64,000 nucleotides of DNA from assembly GCA_913019965.1 (NCBI GenBank), contig CAJVZR010000007.1, forward strand, positions 1 through 64,000, read 5' to 3'. The notes beneath the pieces were generated by a model that searched no databases, was not told where the DNA came from, and saw nothing but the letters and a program-made list of their open reading frames with translations. Positions 17,399 to 26,180 of the stretch are shown piece after piece (the first letter of the stretch is position 1; each line of letters opens with the position of its first letter). Position numbers and translations under genes: made by a program. This stretch comes from an uncultured Oleispira sp. (lineage in GTDB: Bacteria; Pseudomonadota; Gammaproteobacteria; Pseudomonadales; Oceanobacteraceae).

Positions 17399-18430
17399 TT
17401 AAGATCCTATTTCTGATTTAGCCAAGGCAAACTCAACATCTGTTGTATTTTCACCCGTCATTAATTCTTTAGCGACCAACCTAGGATCTACATGCGCAAA
17501 TAAAACGGCATAAGCACCTTTTACCAAAGGCATATATATACCAAGTTCCTCAGATTGCGTATTGATGTAGCGCAAGGTATTGACACCTTCTGCTACTTCT
17601 CCTAATTCTTCGACCGCCTCTTCCAGAGTGCGACCTTCACCTATGGCATAGCCTACACGGTAGTTTCGACTTAATGGTGACATGCATGTCACAACTAAAT
17701 CACCAACCCCAGCCAAACCTAAAAAGGTTAGTGGATTAGCACCCTGGGCGACGGCAAAGCGACTCATTTCGGCCAGGCTGCGGGTAATAATCATACTCTT
17801 GGTATTCTCCCCCATGCCTAATGCTGCAATGAAGCCTGATACGATGGCATAAATGTTTTTCAATGCACCACTTAGCTCAACCCCATACATATCATCAGAA
17901 GCATAAACACGAAAATACTCACAACCGAGTGCGTCTTGTACCGCGGTACGTAAATTGCCATCAGAGCTCGCGACAACCGTTGCTGTCAGCTGCTTGCGGC
18001 CAATTTCTTTAGCTAAATTAGGGCCGCTTAGTACTGCAACAGAATGTCCTGGACACTCATCGATTAATACCTGGCTCATTAGATTAAAGCCATCGGGCTC
18101 AATCCCTTTGGTGGTACTGATCAAGCTCTGCCCTGCAACTAAAAAAGGCTTCAGCTGCTGGACAACGACACGAAAAGACTTACTCGGCACAGAAACAAAA
18201 ATCAGCTCAGCACCGGAAATAACATCAGCCAGATCCGTAGAGGCCGTTAAGCGACTATCAAGTATTACATCAGGTAAGTATTGAGGATTCTCTTGGCGTT
18301 CATTGATTGATTCTGCAACGTCTGCATTTCGCATCCACTGCTTAGTTTTAATACCATTAGCAGCTAAAATACTCGCAATCGCAGTCCCAAAACTACCACC
18401 ACCAATTACTGCAGCTTGTTTAACCGTCAC
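17399..18430 (-). CDS. gpsA: Glycerol-3-phosphate dehydrogenase [NAD(P)+] GpsA
   Basis: GpsA reduces dihydroxyacetone phosphate to sn-glycerol 3-phosphate, the backbone for phospholipids. The Rossmann motif is AAVIGGGSFGTAIASIL. SGPNLAKEI, the catalytic Lys in ELSGALKNIYAIVSG and GLAGVGDLVVTC are family motifs. I choose GTG 18430 (343 residues): it has AGGGGG just upstream (4-base spacing) and matches the usual family N terminus. A longer frame to 18469 would overlap the STAS gene. It is probably co-transcribed with the genes on either side. Confidence 0.95.
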   Translation of the reverse strand: MTVKQAAVIGGGSFGTAIASILAANGIKTKQWMRNADVAESINERQENPQYLPDVILDSRLTASTDLADVISGAELIFVSVPSKSFRVVVQQLKPFLVAGQSLISTTKGIEPDGFNLMSQVLIDECPGHSVAVLSGPNLAKEIGRKQLTATVVASSDGNLRTAVQDALGCEYFRVYASDDMYGVELSGALKNIYAIVSGFIAALGMGENTKSMIITRSLAEMSRFAVAQGANPLTFLGLAGVGDLVVTCMSPLSRNYRVGYAIGEGRTLEEAVEELGEVAEGVNTLRYINTQSEELGIYMPLVKGAYAVLFAHVDPRLVAKELMTGENTTDVEFALAKSEIGS

Positions 18431-18444
18431 ACATCCCCCTAAGG

Positions 18445-18933
18445 TCAATATTTTTTGCTTTGTAAACAATCAACCAGCTCTTGAAAAGCATTCTTATTAT
18501 CTTCATTCAAGCTAATAAGGATCTCATGAGCGGCAATCACTTTATCGCGCATCTGTTCTTCATTAAGCTGCTCACAGCTTAATTCATCTAAATCAGAAAT
18601 TTGGGCTGGCATCTCACCTATTATATAAAAGACTTTATCGAACCCCATGCTTAATAAAATACGCGTAATATCTTCACGCGGTGAAATTATTGATGGGATT
18701 AAACCAAATTTATCTTGGCTAACTATCGATATCTTAGCCAGCTGACCCAGGGTTGTACTGTCTACACCCTCTGCCTCAGACAAATCGACCAAAACCGTCT
18801 TAAATTCACTATCTAGAAACATCTCATCTAAATAACGCTCTAAGGCAGAGCATAGGTTCAATCGTACATCACCACTTAATTTGATGACGTAGATGCCCTC
18901 TTTATTTGCAACTTCAATTTTACCTGGATTCAT
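18445..18933 (-). CDS. STAS-domain anti-sigma-factor antagonist (RssC/HsbA-like)
   Basis: The 162-residue protein has an N-terminal STAS domain (about 5-105): VIKLSGDVRL, VLVDLSEAEGVDSTTLGQL with the candidate phospho-site S59/T60, and PSIISPREDITRIL. A helical C-terminal extension of about 50 residues follows. STAS antagonists switch partner by phosphorylation and are reset by PP2C phosphatases. The PP2C response regulator one base upstream is the obvious partner. The arrangement resembles P. aeruginosa PA2797/PA2798. Confidence 0.85.
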   Translation of the reverse strand: MNPGKIEVANKEGIYVIKLSGDVRLNLCSALERYLDEMFLDSEFKTVLVDLSEAEGVDSTTLGQLAKISIVSQDKFGLIPSIISPREDITRILLSMGFDKVFYIIGEMPAQISDLDELSCEQLNEEQMRDKVIAAHEILISLNEDNKNAFQELVDCLQSKKY

Positions 18934-18934
18934 A

Positions 18935-20104
18935 CTAAATCCTGACCACCGTCATTAACGCAACATCATCAGGCACATCATCATCACTCTTTAATGAAAG
19001 CGCCGCTACTATAGACTCATGATTACCTGCTTCCCTTTCTATTAGGTTTAGCAGGTATTCTTCTTTTTGTGCTAAAGAAGGCTGATTTATTAGTTCTAAT
19101 ATACCGTCAGAGAATAACGATAACGTAAACTGTTCAGGTAGACTCAGCTGATAATTATTATATTCAGCGTCTCGGAATAGACCTACTGGCATCCCTCTTC
19201 CTTCTAAATATTGGGCCTTATTCTCACTAAACAAGATTGGCATTGGGAAATGAGCACCAATACTGTAATTTAACTGCCGTGTTTCCATATTAATAACGGC
19301 ATAGACAATGGTTAAATGCTTGCCACATTCAGTATCAAGCATCTCCTGATTGATCCGCTCCAGTACTTTTACTGGATGATACAGATCATCACTGGAGCCC
19401 CGCTTAAGATTTCTTTTTAAACGATAAGTCAGATTTTTAAGTAATACAGTAACAAAGGCCGAAGAAGCACCATGACCAGAAACGTCGGCTATATAGAAAC
19501 CATAATGTTTATCATCGAGAGGGAAATAGTCTAAGAAATCACCACTAAGCATCAGTGAAGGCTTGATAATATGCTCAAAACTGAGATTTTCTACCTGAGT
19601 AGGGTCTGGTAGCATCTTCATTTGAACTTGGCGTCCAGCCTGCTGATCCCCTCTTAACTCATCGAGACTGCTACGCAACTCTCGATTAACGGATTCAAGA
19701 TGATCGCGATAATGCTGATTTTGGCGCTCTAACTCAACCAGATCTAGATTTCTTTGAACAGAATGTTCCAGCATCACCATATCAATAATCGGCTTAACCA
19801 AATAGTCACTAGCCCCTAGACGCAAAGCTTGGACCACATCATCCATAACCCCTGCACCAGAGACGACTATAAAAGGTATATGCTGATTATTTTGTTTTAC
19901 TTGCTGCAGAATCTGCAATCCATCTAAATGAGGCATACGCAAATCACACAAAATAAGATCGATTTTTTGTTGCTCTAGAATTGCCAAGCCTGCAATACCA
20001 CTCTCCGCAGCAACTACTTGATAGCCACTATCTTCAAGATAAGCAACCATACTATCCCGCACCATTGCCTCATCATCAATGACAAGTAAACGAGCTTTCA
20101 TCAA
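18935..20104 (-). CDS. Response regulator with PP2C-type phosphatase output (RssB-like)
   Basis: This 389-residue fusion has a receiver domain (1-125) with acidic pocket D10-D11, phospho-acceptor D54 in LILCDLRMPHLDG, and DYLVKPI. A coiled-coil linker (about 125-165) leads to a SpoIIE-like PP2C domain. The metal Asp residues are all present: LSGDFLDYF, IADVSGHGASS, LFSDGILE and DDVALMTV. No HATPase kinase domain follows, unlike HsbR, so the best comparison is the RssB-type protein PA2798. It probably dephosphorylates the STAS protein encoded just downstream. Confidence 0.9.
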   Translation of the reverse strand: MMKARLLVIDDEAMVRDSMVAYLEDSGYQVVAAESGIAGLAILEQQKIDLILCDLRMPHLDGLQILQQVKQNNQHIPFIVVSGAGVMDDVVQALRLGASDYLVKPIIDMVMLEHSVQRNLDLVELERQNQHYRDHLESVNRELRSSLDELRGDQQAGRQVQMKMLPDPTQVENLSFEHIIKPSLMLSGDFLDYFPLDDKHYGFYIADVSGHGASSAFVTVLLKNLTYRLKRNLKRGSSDDLYHPVKVLERINQEMLDTECGKHLTIVYAVINMETRQLNYSIGAHFPMPILFSENKAQYLEGRGMPVGLFRDAEYNNYQLSLPEQFTLSLFSDGILELINQPSLAQKEEYLLNLIEREAGNHESIVAALSLKSDDDVPDDVALMTVVRI

Positions 20105-20378
20105 GCCACCCCATTTAGAACATCTATCTATTTCTTATTTATTTGCGAACGATACGCTCAACCCCTAAACAGTGCAATATACCATCATTCATTTATACAT
20201 AATTTGGACAATAAACCCTATCTCAAGTCAGTTGGAACAATTAGTGCTTTATTAAATAATCCCCAACAGATGCAATACATGGGATAAAAGTTCGTATAAT
20301 TCCATAGCCTATCAATTTTAAATTAGTATCAGCAGTGATAGCATGAGCAAAGAAAATAACAAAAAAGGAGCACTCAAC

Positions 20379-20678
20379 ATGAGTCAAATATCCAGGGATT
20401 ACAGCGAAAAACGCGACTTTATTCGCATGCAAGTCAGTACAGAAACTAAAATACATTTTAATGGCCAAATATACCCCGCAACCTGCATAGACCTGAGCAG
20501 TAACGGCGCTTTATTAGAAAGCGAACACGGCTTTGAAATAAACTCTGAAGTGATCTTATCAATCAGTAGTGGCGGCGGTGAAACTCCACCGTTACAAGCT
20601 AAAGCAACTATTTTAAGAATTAAAAGAATCGATAACGAACAGTATCAATACGGTGCTAGCATCGATACTTTCTTATAG
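20379..20678 (+). CDS. PilZ-domain protein
   Basis: This is a 99-residue single-domain PilZ protein, a likely c-di-GMP receptor. The binding residues are present: the RxxxR-type EKRDFIRM (residues about 10-17) and DLSSNGALLES (about 40-50). ATG 20379 is chosen because AGGAG lies eight bases upstream and it leaves the RxxxR motif near the N terminus; an in-frame ATG at 20343 has no ribosome site. It is divergent from the RssB-like gene and convergent with mlaA, the same gene set as around PA2797-PA2800. Confidence 0.9.
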   Translation: MSQISRDYSEKRDFIRMQVSTETKIHFNGQIYPATCIDLSSNGALLESEHGFEINSEVILSISSGGGETPPLQAKATILRIKRIDNEQYQYGASIDTFL

Positions 20679-20746
20679 CCTTCTACTACCGTTCTATAGT
20701 GTATTTTGAGCGCTTAATAATGGCATTAAGCGCTTAAAAGGAAGAC

Positions 20747-21508
20747 CTAATATAAATCCTCGTCTATATCATCATCGTCTTCAAAGCCATCTTCAAAGTC
20801 GTCATCATCCTCAAACTCATCATCAACTTGGCCGTCATTAATCAAGTACTCACGACGCTGCAGGTAGAAACTTTTAAAGAAGCTGTATCGCTCCCCAGTT
20901 ACCAAGCCTTCAGAAGCGATAAGGTCCGCTCGAACATCAATATTCCTTAACAACCACAACCCCCCTTCTTGTGCCGTAGTTTGGCCTATAGCGGTATAAC
21001 CTAAGCCGGATAGCGTATCACCGGCTAAACCAAAGGAATCACGTAAATTACTCGGCCCTAATACTGGTAGCATTAGATAAGGACCAGGGCCAACTCCCCA
21101 GTAGCCTAGAGTCTGCCCTAAATCTTCATTATGTTTTTCTAGCCCCATATGACTAGCGACATCAAACAGCCCAAAGAGGCCCAATGTTGAGTTAATAATT
21201 ACACGGCCGGTATCTGATAAGGCCTGGATCGGTTTTAACTGAAATACATCGTTAACTATAATCAGTACATCTTCTAAGTTTGAAAAGAAATTACTGATTC
21301 CCGTATCGACCACAGTCGGCGTAATCGCCTGATACCCTTGAGCCACTGGCTTAGCCACATACTCATCTAATGTTTCATTGAATTCGAAAATAGCCCGGTT
21401 AAATCCCTGCCAAGGATCTGCCTCATACTCTTCTGCAAAAATGCTGCTCGAAATCACAGTTATCATTATGAAAAAAAGCAAACGAAATCTCAGAAACATT
21501 ATCATCAT
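20747..21508 (-). CDS. mlaA: MlaA/VacJ-family outer-membrane lipid-asymmetry protein
   Basis: MlaA removes mislocalised phospholipids from the outer leaflet of the outer membrane. The 253-residue protein has the family landmarks DPWQGFNRAIFEFNE, RVIINSTLGLFGLFDVAS, LGQTLGYWGVGPGPYLMLP and LGPSNLRDSFG. Two features are odd. The signal peptide ends in SSIFAEE with no lipobox Cys, so it may not be lipidated. The last 28 residues are almost all Asp/Glu. It lies downstream of the large lipoprotein gene on the same strand. Confidence 0.92.
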   Translation of the reverse strand: MMIMFLRFRLLFFIMITVISSSIFAEEYEADPWQGFNRAIFEFNETLDEYVAKPVAQGYQAITPTVVDTGISNFFSNLEDVLIIVNDVFQLKPIQALSDTGRVIINSTLGLFGLFDVASHMGLEKHNEDLGQTLGYWGVGPGPYLMLPVLGPSNLRDSFGLAGDTLSGLGYTAIGQTTAQEGGLWLLRNIDVRADLIASEGLVTGERYSFFKSFYLQRREYLINDGQVDDEFEDDDDFEDGFEDDDDIDEDLY

Positions 21509-21536
21509 AAATAGTTACTCGGCTTATAAATTCTGG

Positions 21537-24500
21537 CTAGCTTCCGCTAGTATTGCTAGCAGGTATCATCCAGGTACCATCAATATAGCGAATGGTCCAA
21601 ATATTATTCGCCCCTTCAGGGCGCACAGTGCCATAAACCACATCGCGATAATTCAGATAAAAAACCTGCTCTAAATCATCTGGATTTTTAACATAGTTAC
21701 TGCCTGTCGTCAGAACGCAACGATCTGCATTGCCCTCGGCATCTTCAATTATCTTGTAATGCACAGTACTCGGATCATAAGTCTGGGATAAAAATGCCGT
21801 CACATCCTGATCTTCTGCGACTACGGTTCCATCACCCAGCGTTAACGTCACACCCGCTTTAGAAACGGTTAAATTGCCTGCATTTTCAAAGTCACTTGAA
21901 GTATCGTAGCCTATTGTAACAATGCTTGCAGTCGTGCCAACGCCTAGAATAAGCCCTGTTGTATCAGAAGTGGTGCTGGTGTAATTATGAGATAACGCAA
22001 CGTTGATTCGATATTTATCAGACGTTGGTGCAATAACGCTCATATCTAGCAAGGTCTTAGGTAGATCAACCTGATTCTCATCCTCAAGTTGTATTTCAGT
22101 GAATAATCGAACCGAATCAAGCCCTAAAACTTGCTGCTCAATCAAGGTTCCACCCATCGAAATTTGATCATTATTCAAAGTATCAAGTACTTTACACCCA
22201 TTGGCATCATCTACAGCGGGGAAATCCACGTAGTAAGTACCACGCCCTTCAACTTGAGTACGCTGAAAAAGTCCAAGTTCCCACAACTCATTAATCGTAT
22301 TTTGGACATCCTGCTTTTCAAAACGCTTAGTCTTTGGTCCGCACTTTGTCACATTGCCCGACACTTCATCCAGTTCGCATTCCTCGATACGATGCATGTC
22401 GACAATCTCTTTTACATCACCATCGCCATCACTATCTAGAGTATCTTCCACTTTTTCATCAGGGTAAAAACGATAGCGAATATCTGTATCTAAAGCATTT
22501 ATAAAGTCAACGGTTTCAACAGTGATATGAGCTGTACCAAAAGGAACATCCTCTTGTCCTATGCGGTACTGCAAAAGATCACTCACGACCTCTCCCATCG
22601 GATGATCATCATTACCAACAAAAAAGCCATTGAAACTTGCAATTTTAGTCGCTGGATAATATTCAGCTGGGTTTGAAGTGCTTGCAGTTACGACAATAGC
22701 GCTGGTCTCACGATCACCACCGTCTGCATCATCATCTACCTGATCACTAATGGTTGTCGATAATACCCAATCTTCAATATTAAAACGTAATTCGGAATCA
22801 TTGGGTTGATTGCTATTTTGCGGATCTTGCACGCCACGATAAAAAATCCTGAACGCACCACTTAATTCAGTTTCTGCAGTCGTTGCCAACTTAGTTTCAT
22901 CATAAATTTCAAATGCCCCCCAAATAAGCTCGTAGCCGTTAATAACTAAATCCGGACGAGCCGCCGTAACTTCTTCGGTATAATAAATTCGCATGGAGGA
23001 TGGCACATCAATTTTTTCTTCATTACTATCCAAATCATGAGCCAAGGTTAATACCAAATTATTCTTTTTCAGCTTTCCTGTAATGAAAATATCAATCGCA
23101 TGAGAACTGCTTGGCTCCTCAATTGAATCCGTTAAATTGAGGTCTGCTATTTTCTGAGAAACCACCACAGCATTATCATCGAGCTTTAATTCTTTAGTGG
23201 TTGCATTATAAGAAGTCTTTCTAGCTTCTAGATCTGCATACGTCGTATCACACTCACTTCCGCCGATAATACAGGTCACATAGTAGTTTTGAATGTGCGA
23301 AAATTCAGCGACCAAAGCATTTAAGTTATCCTTATGCTCATCACCGATAGATTTAAGGAAGTTAAGATAGGTATCAAGCTCAGACTTATACTCTGGTTGC
23401 CAAAACGTTTGCTGATAGTCCAATAAGGAAGTCACAAACAGCTTGGTTTTTTCAAGACCTAAATTAAACTCTTCTACTTCAGATGCCGTCAATAGGATAC
23501 TAAGATCATCAGCTATTGCCGTTGTTTTAGTATCTGCAGCTTGTGAATCGATAACACCAATTTGACTTTCAAAATCATTAATTACTTGGCTAACAGCCGC
23601 TTTTGCTTGTACGTTATTAACAGAGCTTAATAGTGACGTTAAATTATCAAAAGCTCCCTGATACAACATTTTTAACGTCAAAGCCCGCTCAACTACAGGG
23701 CTGTGGTTATAAAACTGCCCTACGTCTTCAACAAATTGCTCAGCCACTAGCGTAATGTAGTCACTATCAGAAGGTGAGTTGTTAGTCAGCCGGTAGCTCA
23801 ATTCAGACTGCTGTAGGCTCGCGATCAGTGCGCCGTAGCGTATTTGGTTTCGAACTAGCGAGGTATTTTCAGAAAAATTATTCAGTCGAGTTAAATTAGC
23901 CGGCAATTCACCGATAATATCATCTAAGCCAATCAATTTAGAAACTTGAGAATTGGCCAATACGACGTCATAAGCCGTATAGGTTTCATTCTCTGCAAAC
24001 GCGCCTTTATCTGGGTAGTTTAAAACATCGTACTGAAATGCATACGCAGCAGCAAAAGTCGTTAAGGGGTTAACGTTATTACGACTGCCGTCACTAACGG
24101 TATAGGCAAGGCTGCGCCATTCAAAACCGGTCTGCGCAGGATAAAACGCCCCAAAATCATATTCAATACCATCAACTGTACATTTTGCAGCCAGCTGACA
24201 TTGTCTTAGCGTAGCTAAATTCTCCTTATCCTTATCAACATCGGCAATCTGACCGCGTGCGATATACAAAAGCGTTTCATCATTAGCAACGTTTGCAGTG
24301 AAACGACTCAATGCATCCGTCGATTCACGTAAGCCCATATAAATACCATCTGGACTGACCGAAACTTGGCCAGATTCAGCTATCTGATTTATGACCACCT
24401 GGGCATTATTGAACCCCTGCGCGCCAACCCAGCCTTCTACATTGGATATCGTGCTAGAACTATTATTACTACTATCACTACAGCCAGCCAGCACTGACAT

Positions 24501-24539
24501 TACAGAGACAAATAAAACCGAACTCGTAACAAACCGCAT
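21537..24539 (-). CDS. Large (about 1000-residue) lipoprotein of unknown function
   Basis: The start is ATG 24539, which gives a clean lipoprotein signal (SVLAGC, Cys near residue 20) followed by a Ser/Asn linker typical of surface or outer-membrane lipoproteins. Most of the rest is beta-rich with many Thr, Ser and Asp residues and paired cysteines. A DSDGDGDVKEIVD calcium-loop-like stretch lies in the C-terminal third. I recognise no enzyme domain. It ends 28 bases before mlaA, so the two may share a transcript. A longer frame to 24632 adds a Cys-rich leader without a ribosome site and is rejected. Confidence 0.8.
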   Translation of the reverse strand: MRFVTSSVLFVSVMSVLAGCSDSSNNSSSTISNVEGWVGAQGFNNAQVVINQIAESGQVSVSPDGIYMGLRESTDALSRFTANVANDETLLYIARGQIADVDKDKENLATLRQCQLAAKCTVDGIEYDFGAFYPAQTGFEWRSLAYTVSDGSRNNVNPLTTFAAAYAFQYDVLNYPDKGAFAENETYTAYDVVLANSQVSKLIGLDDIIGELPANLTRLNNFSENTSLVRNQIRYGALIASLQQSELSYRLTNNSPSDSDYITLVAEQFVEDVGQFYNHSPVVERALTLKMLYQGAFDNLTSLLSSVNNVQAKAAVSQVINDFESQIGVIDSQAADTKTTAIADDLSILLTASEVEEFNLGLEKTKLFVTSLLDYQQTFWQPEYKSELDTYLNFLKSIGDEHKDNLNALVAEFSHIQNYYVTCIIGGSECDTTYADLEARKTSYNATTKELKLDDNAVVVSQKIADLNLTDSIEEPSSSHAIDIFITGKLKKNNLVLTLAHDLDSNEEKIDVPSSMRIYYTEEVTAARPDLVINGYELIWGAFEIYDETKLATTAETELSGAFRIFYRGVQDPQNSNQPNDSELRFNIEDWVLSTTISDQVDDDADGGDRETSAIVVTASTSNPAEYYPATKIASFNGFFVGNDDHPMGEVVSDLLQYRIGQEDVPFGTAHITVETVDFINALDTDIRYRFYPDEKVEDTLDSDGDGDVKEIVDMHRIEECELDEVSGNVTKCGPKTKRFEKQDVQNTINELWELGLFQRTQVEGRGTYYVDFPAVDDANGCKVLDTLNNDQISMGGTLIEQQVLGLDSVRLFTEIQLEDENQVDLPKTLLDMSVIAPTSDKYRINVALSHNYTSTTSDTTGLILGVGTTASIVTIGYDTSSDFENAGNLTVSKAGVTLTLGDGTVVAEDQDVTAFLSQTYDPSTVHYKIIEDAEGNADRCVLTTGSNYVKNPDDLEQVFYLNYRDVVYGTVRPEGANNIWTIRYIDGTWMIPASNTSGS

Positions 24540-24904
24540 TATAAAAATTCCAAAACTTAAACAAAACCCGCTCCTCTTTTCGCTACAAGAGGATACAGAA
24601 GAAAATTCGAACGATAATAACAGTAAACACAAGGAAATGTAGCCAGTAACAATAGCAAAACTTGCTAATTCATGGGGCTTAGAGACATTTCGTTACAGTT
24701 AGAAGCAATATTGCAACAGACAGTAAGAGAGAAGAGTCGTAACGTACAAACATGATTTACACATCATGTTGCACATTTTTTTAACGCTCATCACTTGATG
24801 GGCGTTTTTTTTGCCTGCCATTTAGCAAAACAGCCCCATTGAAACCTGCATATACCTATTAAACAGAAGCCAACTTTTGTTTTTAGTTCCCTTATTAATG
24901 GCAA
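24540..24904. other. Intergenic stretch with terminator and candidate small RNA
   Basis: This 365-base gap lies between two minus-strand genes. It holds an 8-bp hairpin (AACATGAT at 24749-24756 with ATCATGTT at 24763-24770) and a plus-strand terminator at 24783-24812. No open frame of note is seen. The rest appears to be the promoter region of the lipoprotein gene. Confidence 0.5.
24783..24812 (+). terminator. Rho-independent terminator (plus strand)
   Basis: AACGCTCATC pairs with GATGGGCGTT around a four-base loop, and eight T residues follow. The T-run is on the plus strand, yet no plus-strand gene ends here, so it probably ends a small RNA. Confidence 0.75.
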
Positions 24905-25630
24905 TCAAATATTAGCCGGGTGCTCGTGGCGACTGTCCTTTTGCCTTAAAGCCAATAATGATCTTGACTTAAATTCACGTCTATATAATACCGCAACAAC
25001 AAAACTACTGGACAATAAAAACAGATACGGAGAAACAAACCAAGCTAAGACCGACAAAGCAAAATAATAAGCCCGCAACCCATGATTGTAACTTAGGCCT
25101 GCGAGATCAATTACCCGAGCTGCATAGAAAGCATAACGCTCACGTTCAGCAGAGGTGACTCCCACTTCATCGACTAGAGGTGCACCCCCCAGTACAATTG
25201 AGCAAAATCCATACTGACGCATAGACCAAGTGAAGGTGAAAAACGCATAAACAAAGATCACCAACAATAATGCGACCTTTAATTGCACAGATAATGCACT
25301 AGAATGGCTTGCGAAAGGAATTTGAGAAACCAATGCTGAAATTTGCTCGGTTACTGTAAATACAGTTAATAAACCCGCAAGTATTAAAATAGTCGTTGAT
25401 GCTAGAAAACTAACATTTCGTTCTAAATTCGCGATTAGGGCTGCATCCCCGACCCTGACATCACGCATCATGACACGCTGCATCCAATATTCACGGTACT
25501 TGTGCAGCTCTGAAGCCAAGCATGACTGCCGAGTAGCCTTGTGACGCGCAAATAATGTATAGCCTACCCAACAAATAAAAAACCAAAGCAAACACAAGGA
25601 ATTAACAATCACTTCCTGCTCAGTAAACAT
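24905..25630 (-). CDS. DUF599 membrane protein
   Basis: This 241-residue inner-membrane protein has about four helices: one N-terminal (SLCLLWFFICWVGYTLF), two central and one or two C-terminal (VLAWFVSPYLFLLSSSF). The conserved DUF599 segments are REYWMQRVMMRDVRVGDAAL and RQYGFCSIVLGGAP. Function is unknown. Confidence 0.82.
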   Translation of the reverse strand: MFTEQEVIVNSLCLLWFFICWVGYTLFARHKATRQSCLASELHKYREYWMQRVMMRDVRVGDAALIANLERNVSFLASTTILILAGLLTVFTVTEQISALVSQIPFASHSSALSVQLKVALLLVIFVYAFFTFTWSMRQYGFCSIVLGGAPLVDEVGVTSAERERYAFYAARVIDLAGLSYNHGLRAYYFALSVLAWFVSPYLFLLSSSFVVAVLYRREFKSRSLLALRQKDSRHEHPANI

Positions 25631-25737
25631 ACAACCGCCTTCCCGCTACTTCCATCGAATCGTCAGAGTTTAAAGAAAGAGCCTAATAATTCCTATTGTT
25701 AAAACACTTTAGATGCAAAAATCGATTTTATTAACAC

Positions 25738-25780
25738 TTGACTCCTACAGTCAAACCAAATACTGTTCACCCATACAGTA
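25738..25780 (+). promoter_or_regulatory. SOS-controlled promoter with LexA box
   Basis: TTGACT (25738-25743) and TACTGT (25761-25766) sit 17 bases apart as -35 and -10. The -10 is also the left half of a perfect gammaproteobacterial LexA site, TACTGT-N8-ACAGTA (25761-25780). LexA bound here would cover the -10. The gene controlled is yebG, an SOS gene in E. coli. Confidence 0.93.
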
Positions 25781-25798
25781 CTATTTAGGAGTAAACCC

Positions 25799-26068
25799 AT
25801 GGCAGTGGTGACTTTGTTTATGTCAGATAGAGATACGAGTAGAACCTTCACCAGCAAAAAAGAAGCTGATGAATATGACAAAATGCTTGAGCTAGCAGAA
25901 GCACTGAGTTACTTCATAGAGAAGAAAGTAGAAGGATTAAGCGAGCAGCAAGTTGAAGAGATTGGCCTAGCATTAGCCAAAGATAAAGAACTTCTCGCTC
26001 AGGCCGTTAAAGGTAAAGCCGAAGTTTTGTTTAATCTAACGAATGACGATACTGAAGAAGCCGAGTGA
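25799..26068 (+). CDS. yebG: YebG-family SOS-induced protein
   Basis: The 89-residue protein matches YebG at its N terminus: a short strand, then FTSKKEADEYDKMLELAEAL, followed by an acidic helical C terminus. YebG is a DNA-damage-inducible protein of unclear biochemical role. AGGAG lies seven bases before the ATG, and a perfect LexA site overlaps the promoter, so SOS control is well supported. Confidence 0.93.
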   Translation: MAVVTLFMSDRDTSRTFTSKKEADEYDKMLELAEALSYFIEKKVEGLSEQQVEEIGLALAKDKELLAQAVKGKAEVLFNLTNDDTEEAE

Positions 26069-26136
26069 TATCGACTAAGCAATGAATAAAGTTTGTTATT
26101 GCGAAGCTGACACTTTTAATAACGAACGACGACTTT

Positions 26137-26172
26137 CCTGCAATGCCCCTTCCTCGGTCTTGCAGGCTTTTT
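26137..26172 (+). terminator. Terminator after yebG
   Basis: CCTGCAA (26137-26143) pairs with TTGCAGG (26160-26166) around a 16-base loop and is followed by CTTTTT. The loop is long, so strength is uncertain. Confidence 0.55.
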
Positions 26173-26180
26173 CCATACGA

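Noticed and set aside
18430-18469. Longer gpsA frame starting at 18469
   Set aside because: It would overlap the STAS gene and add 13 residues not usual for GpsA; GTG 18430 has a strong SD.
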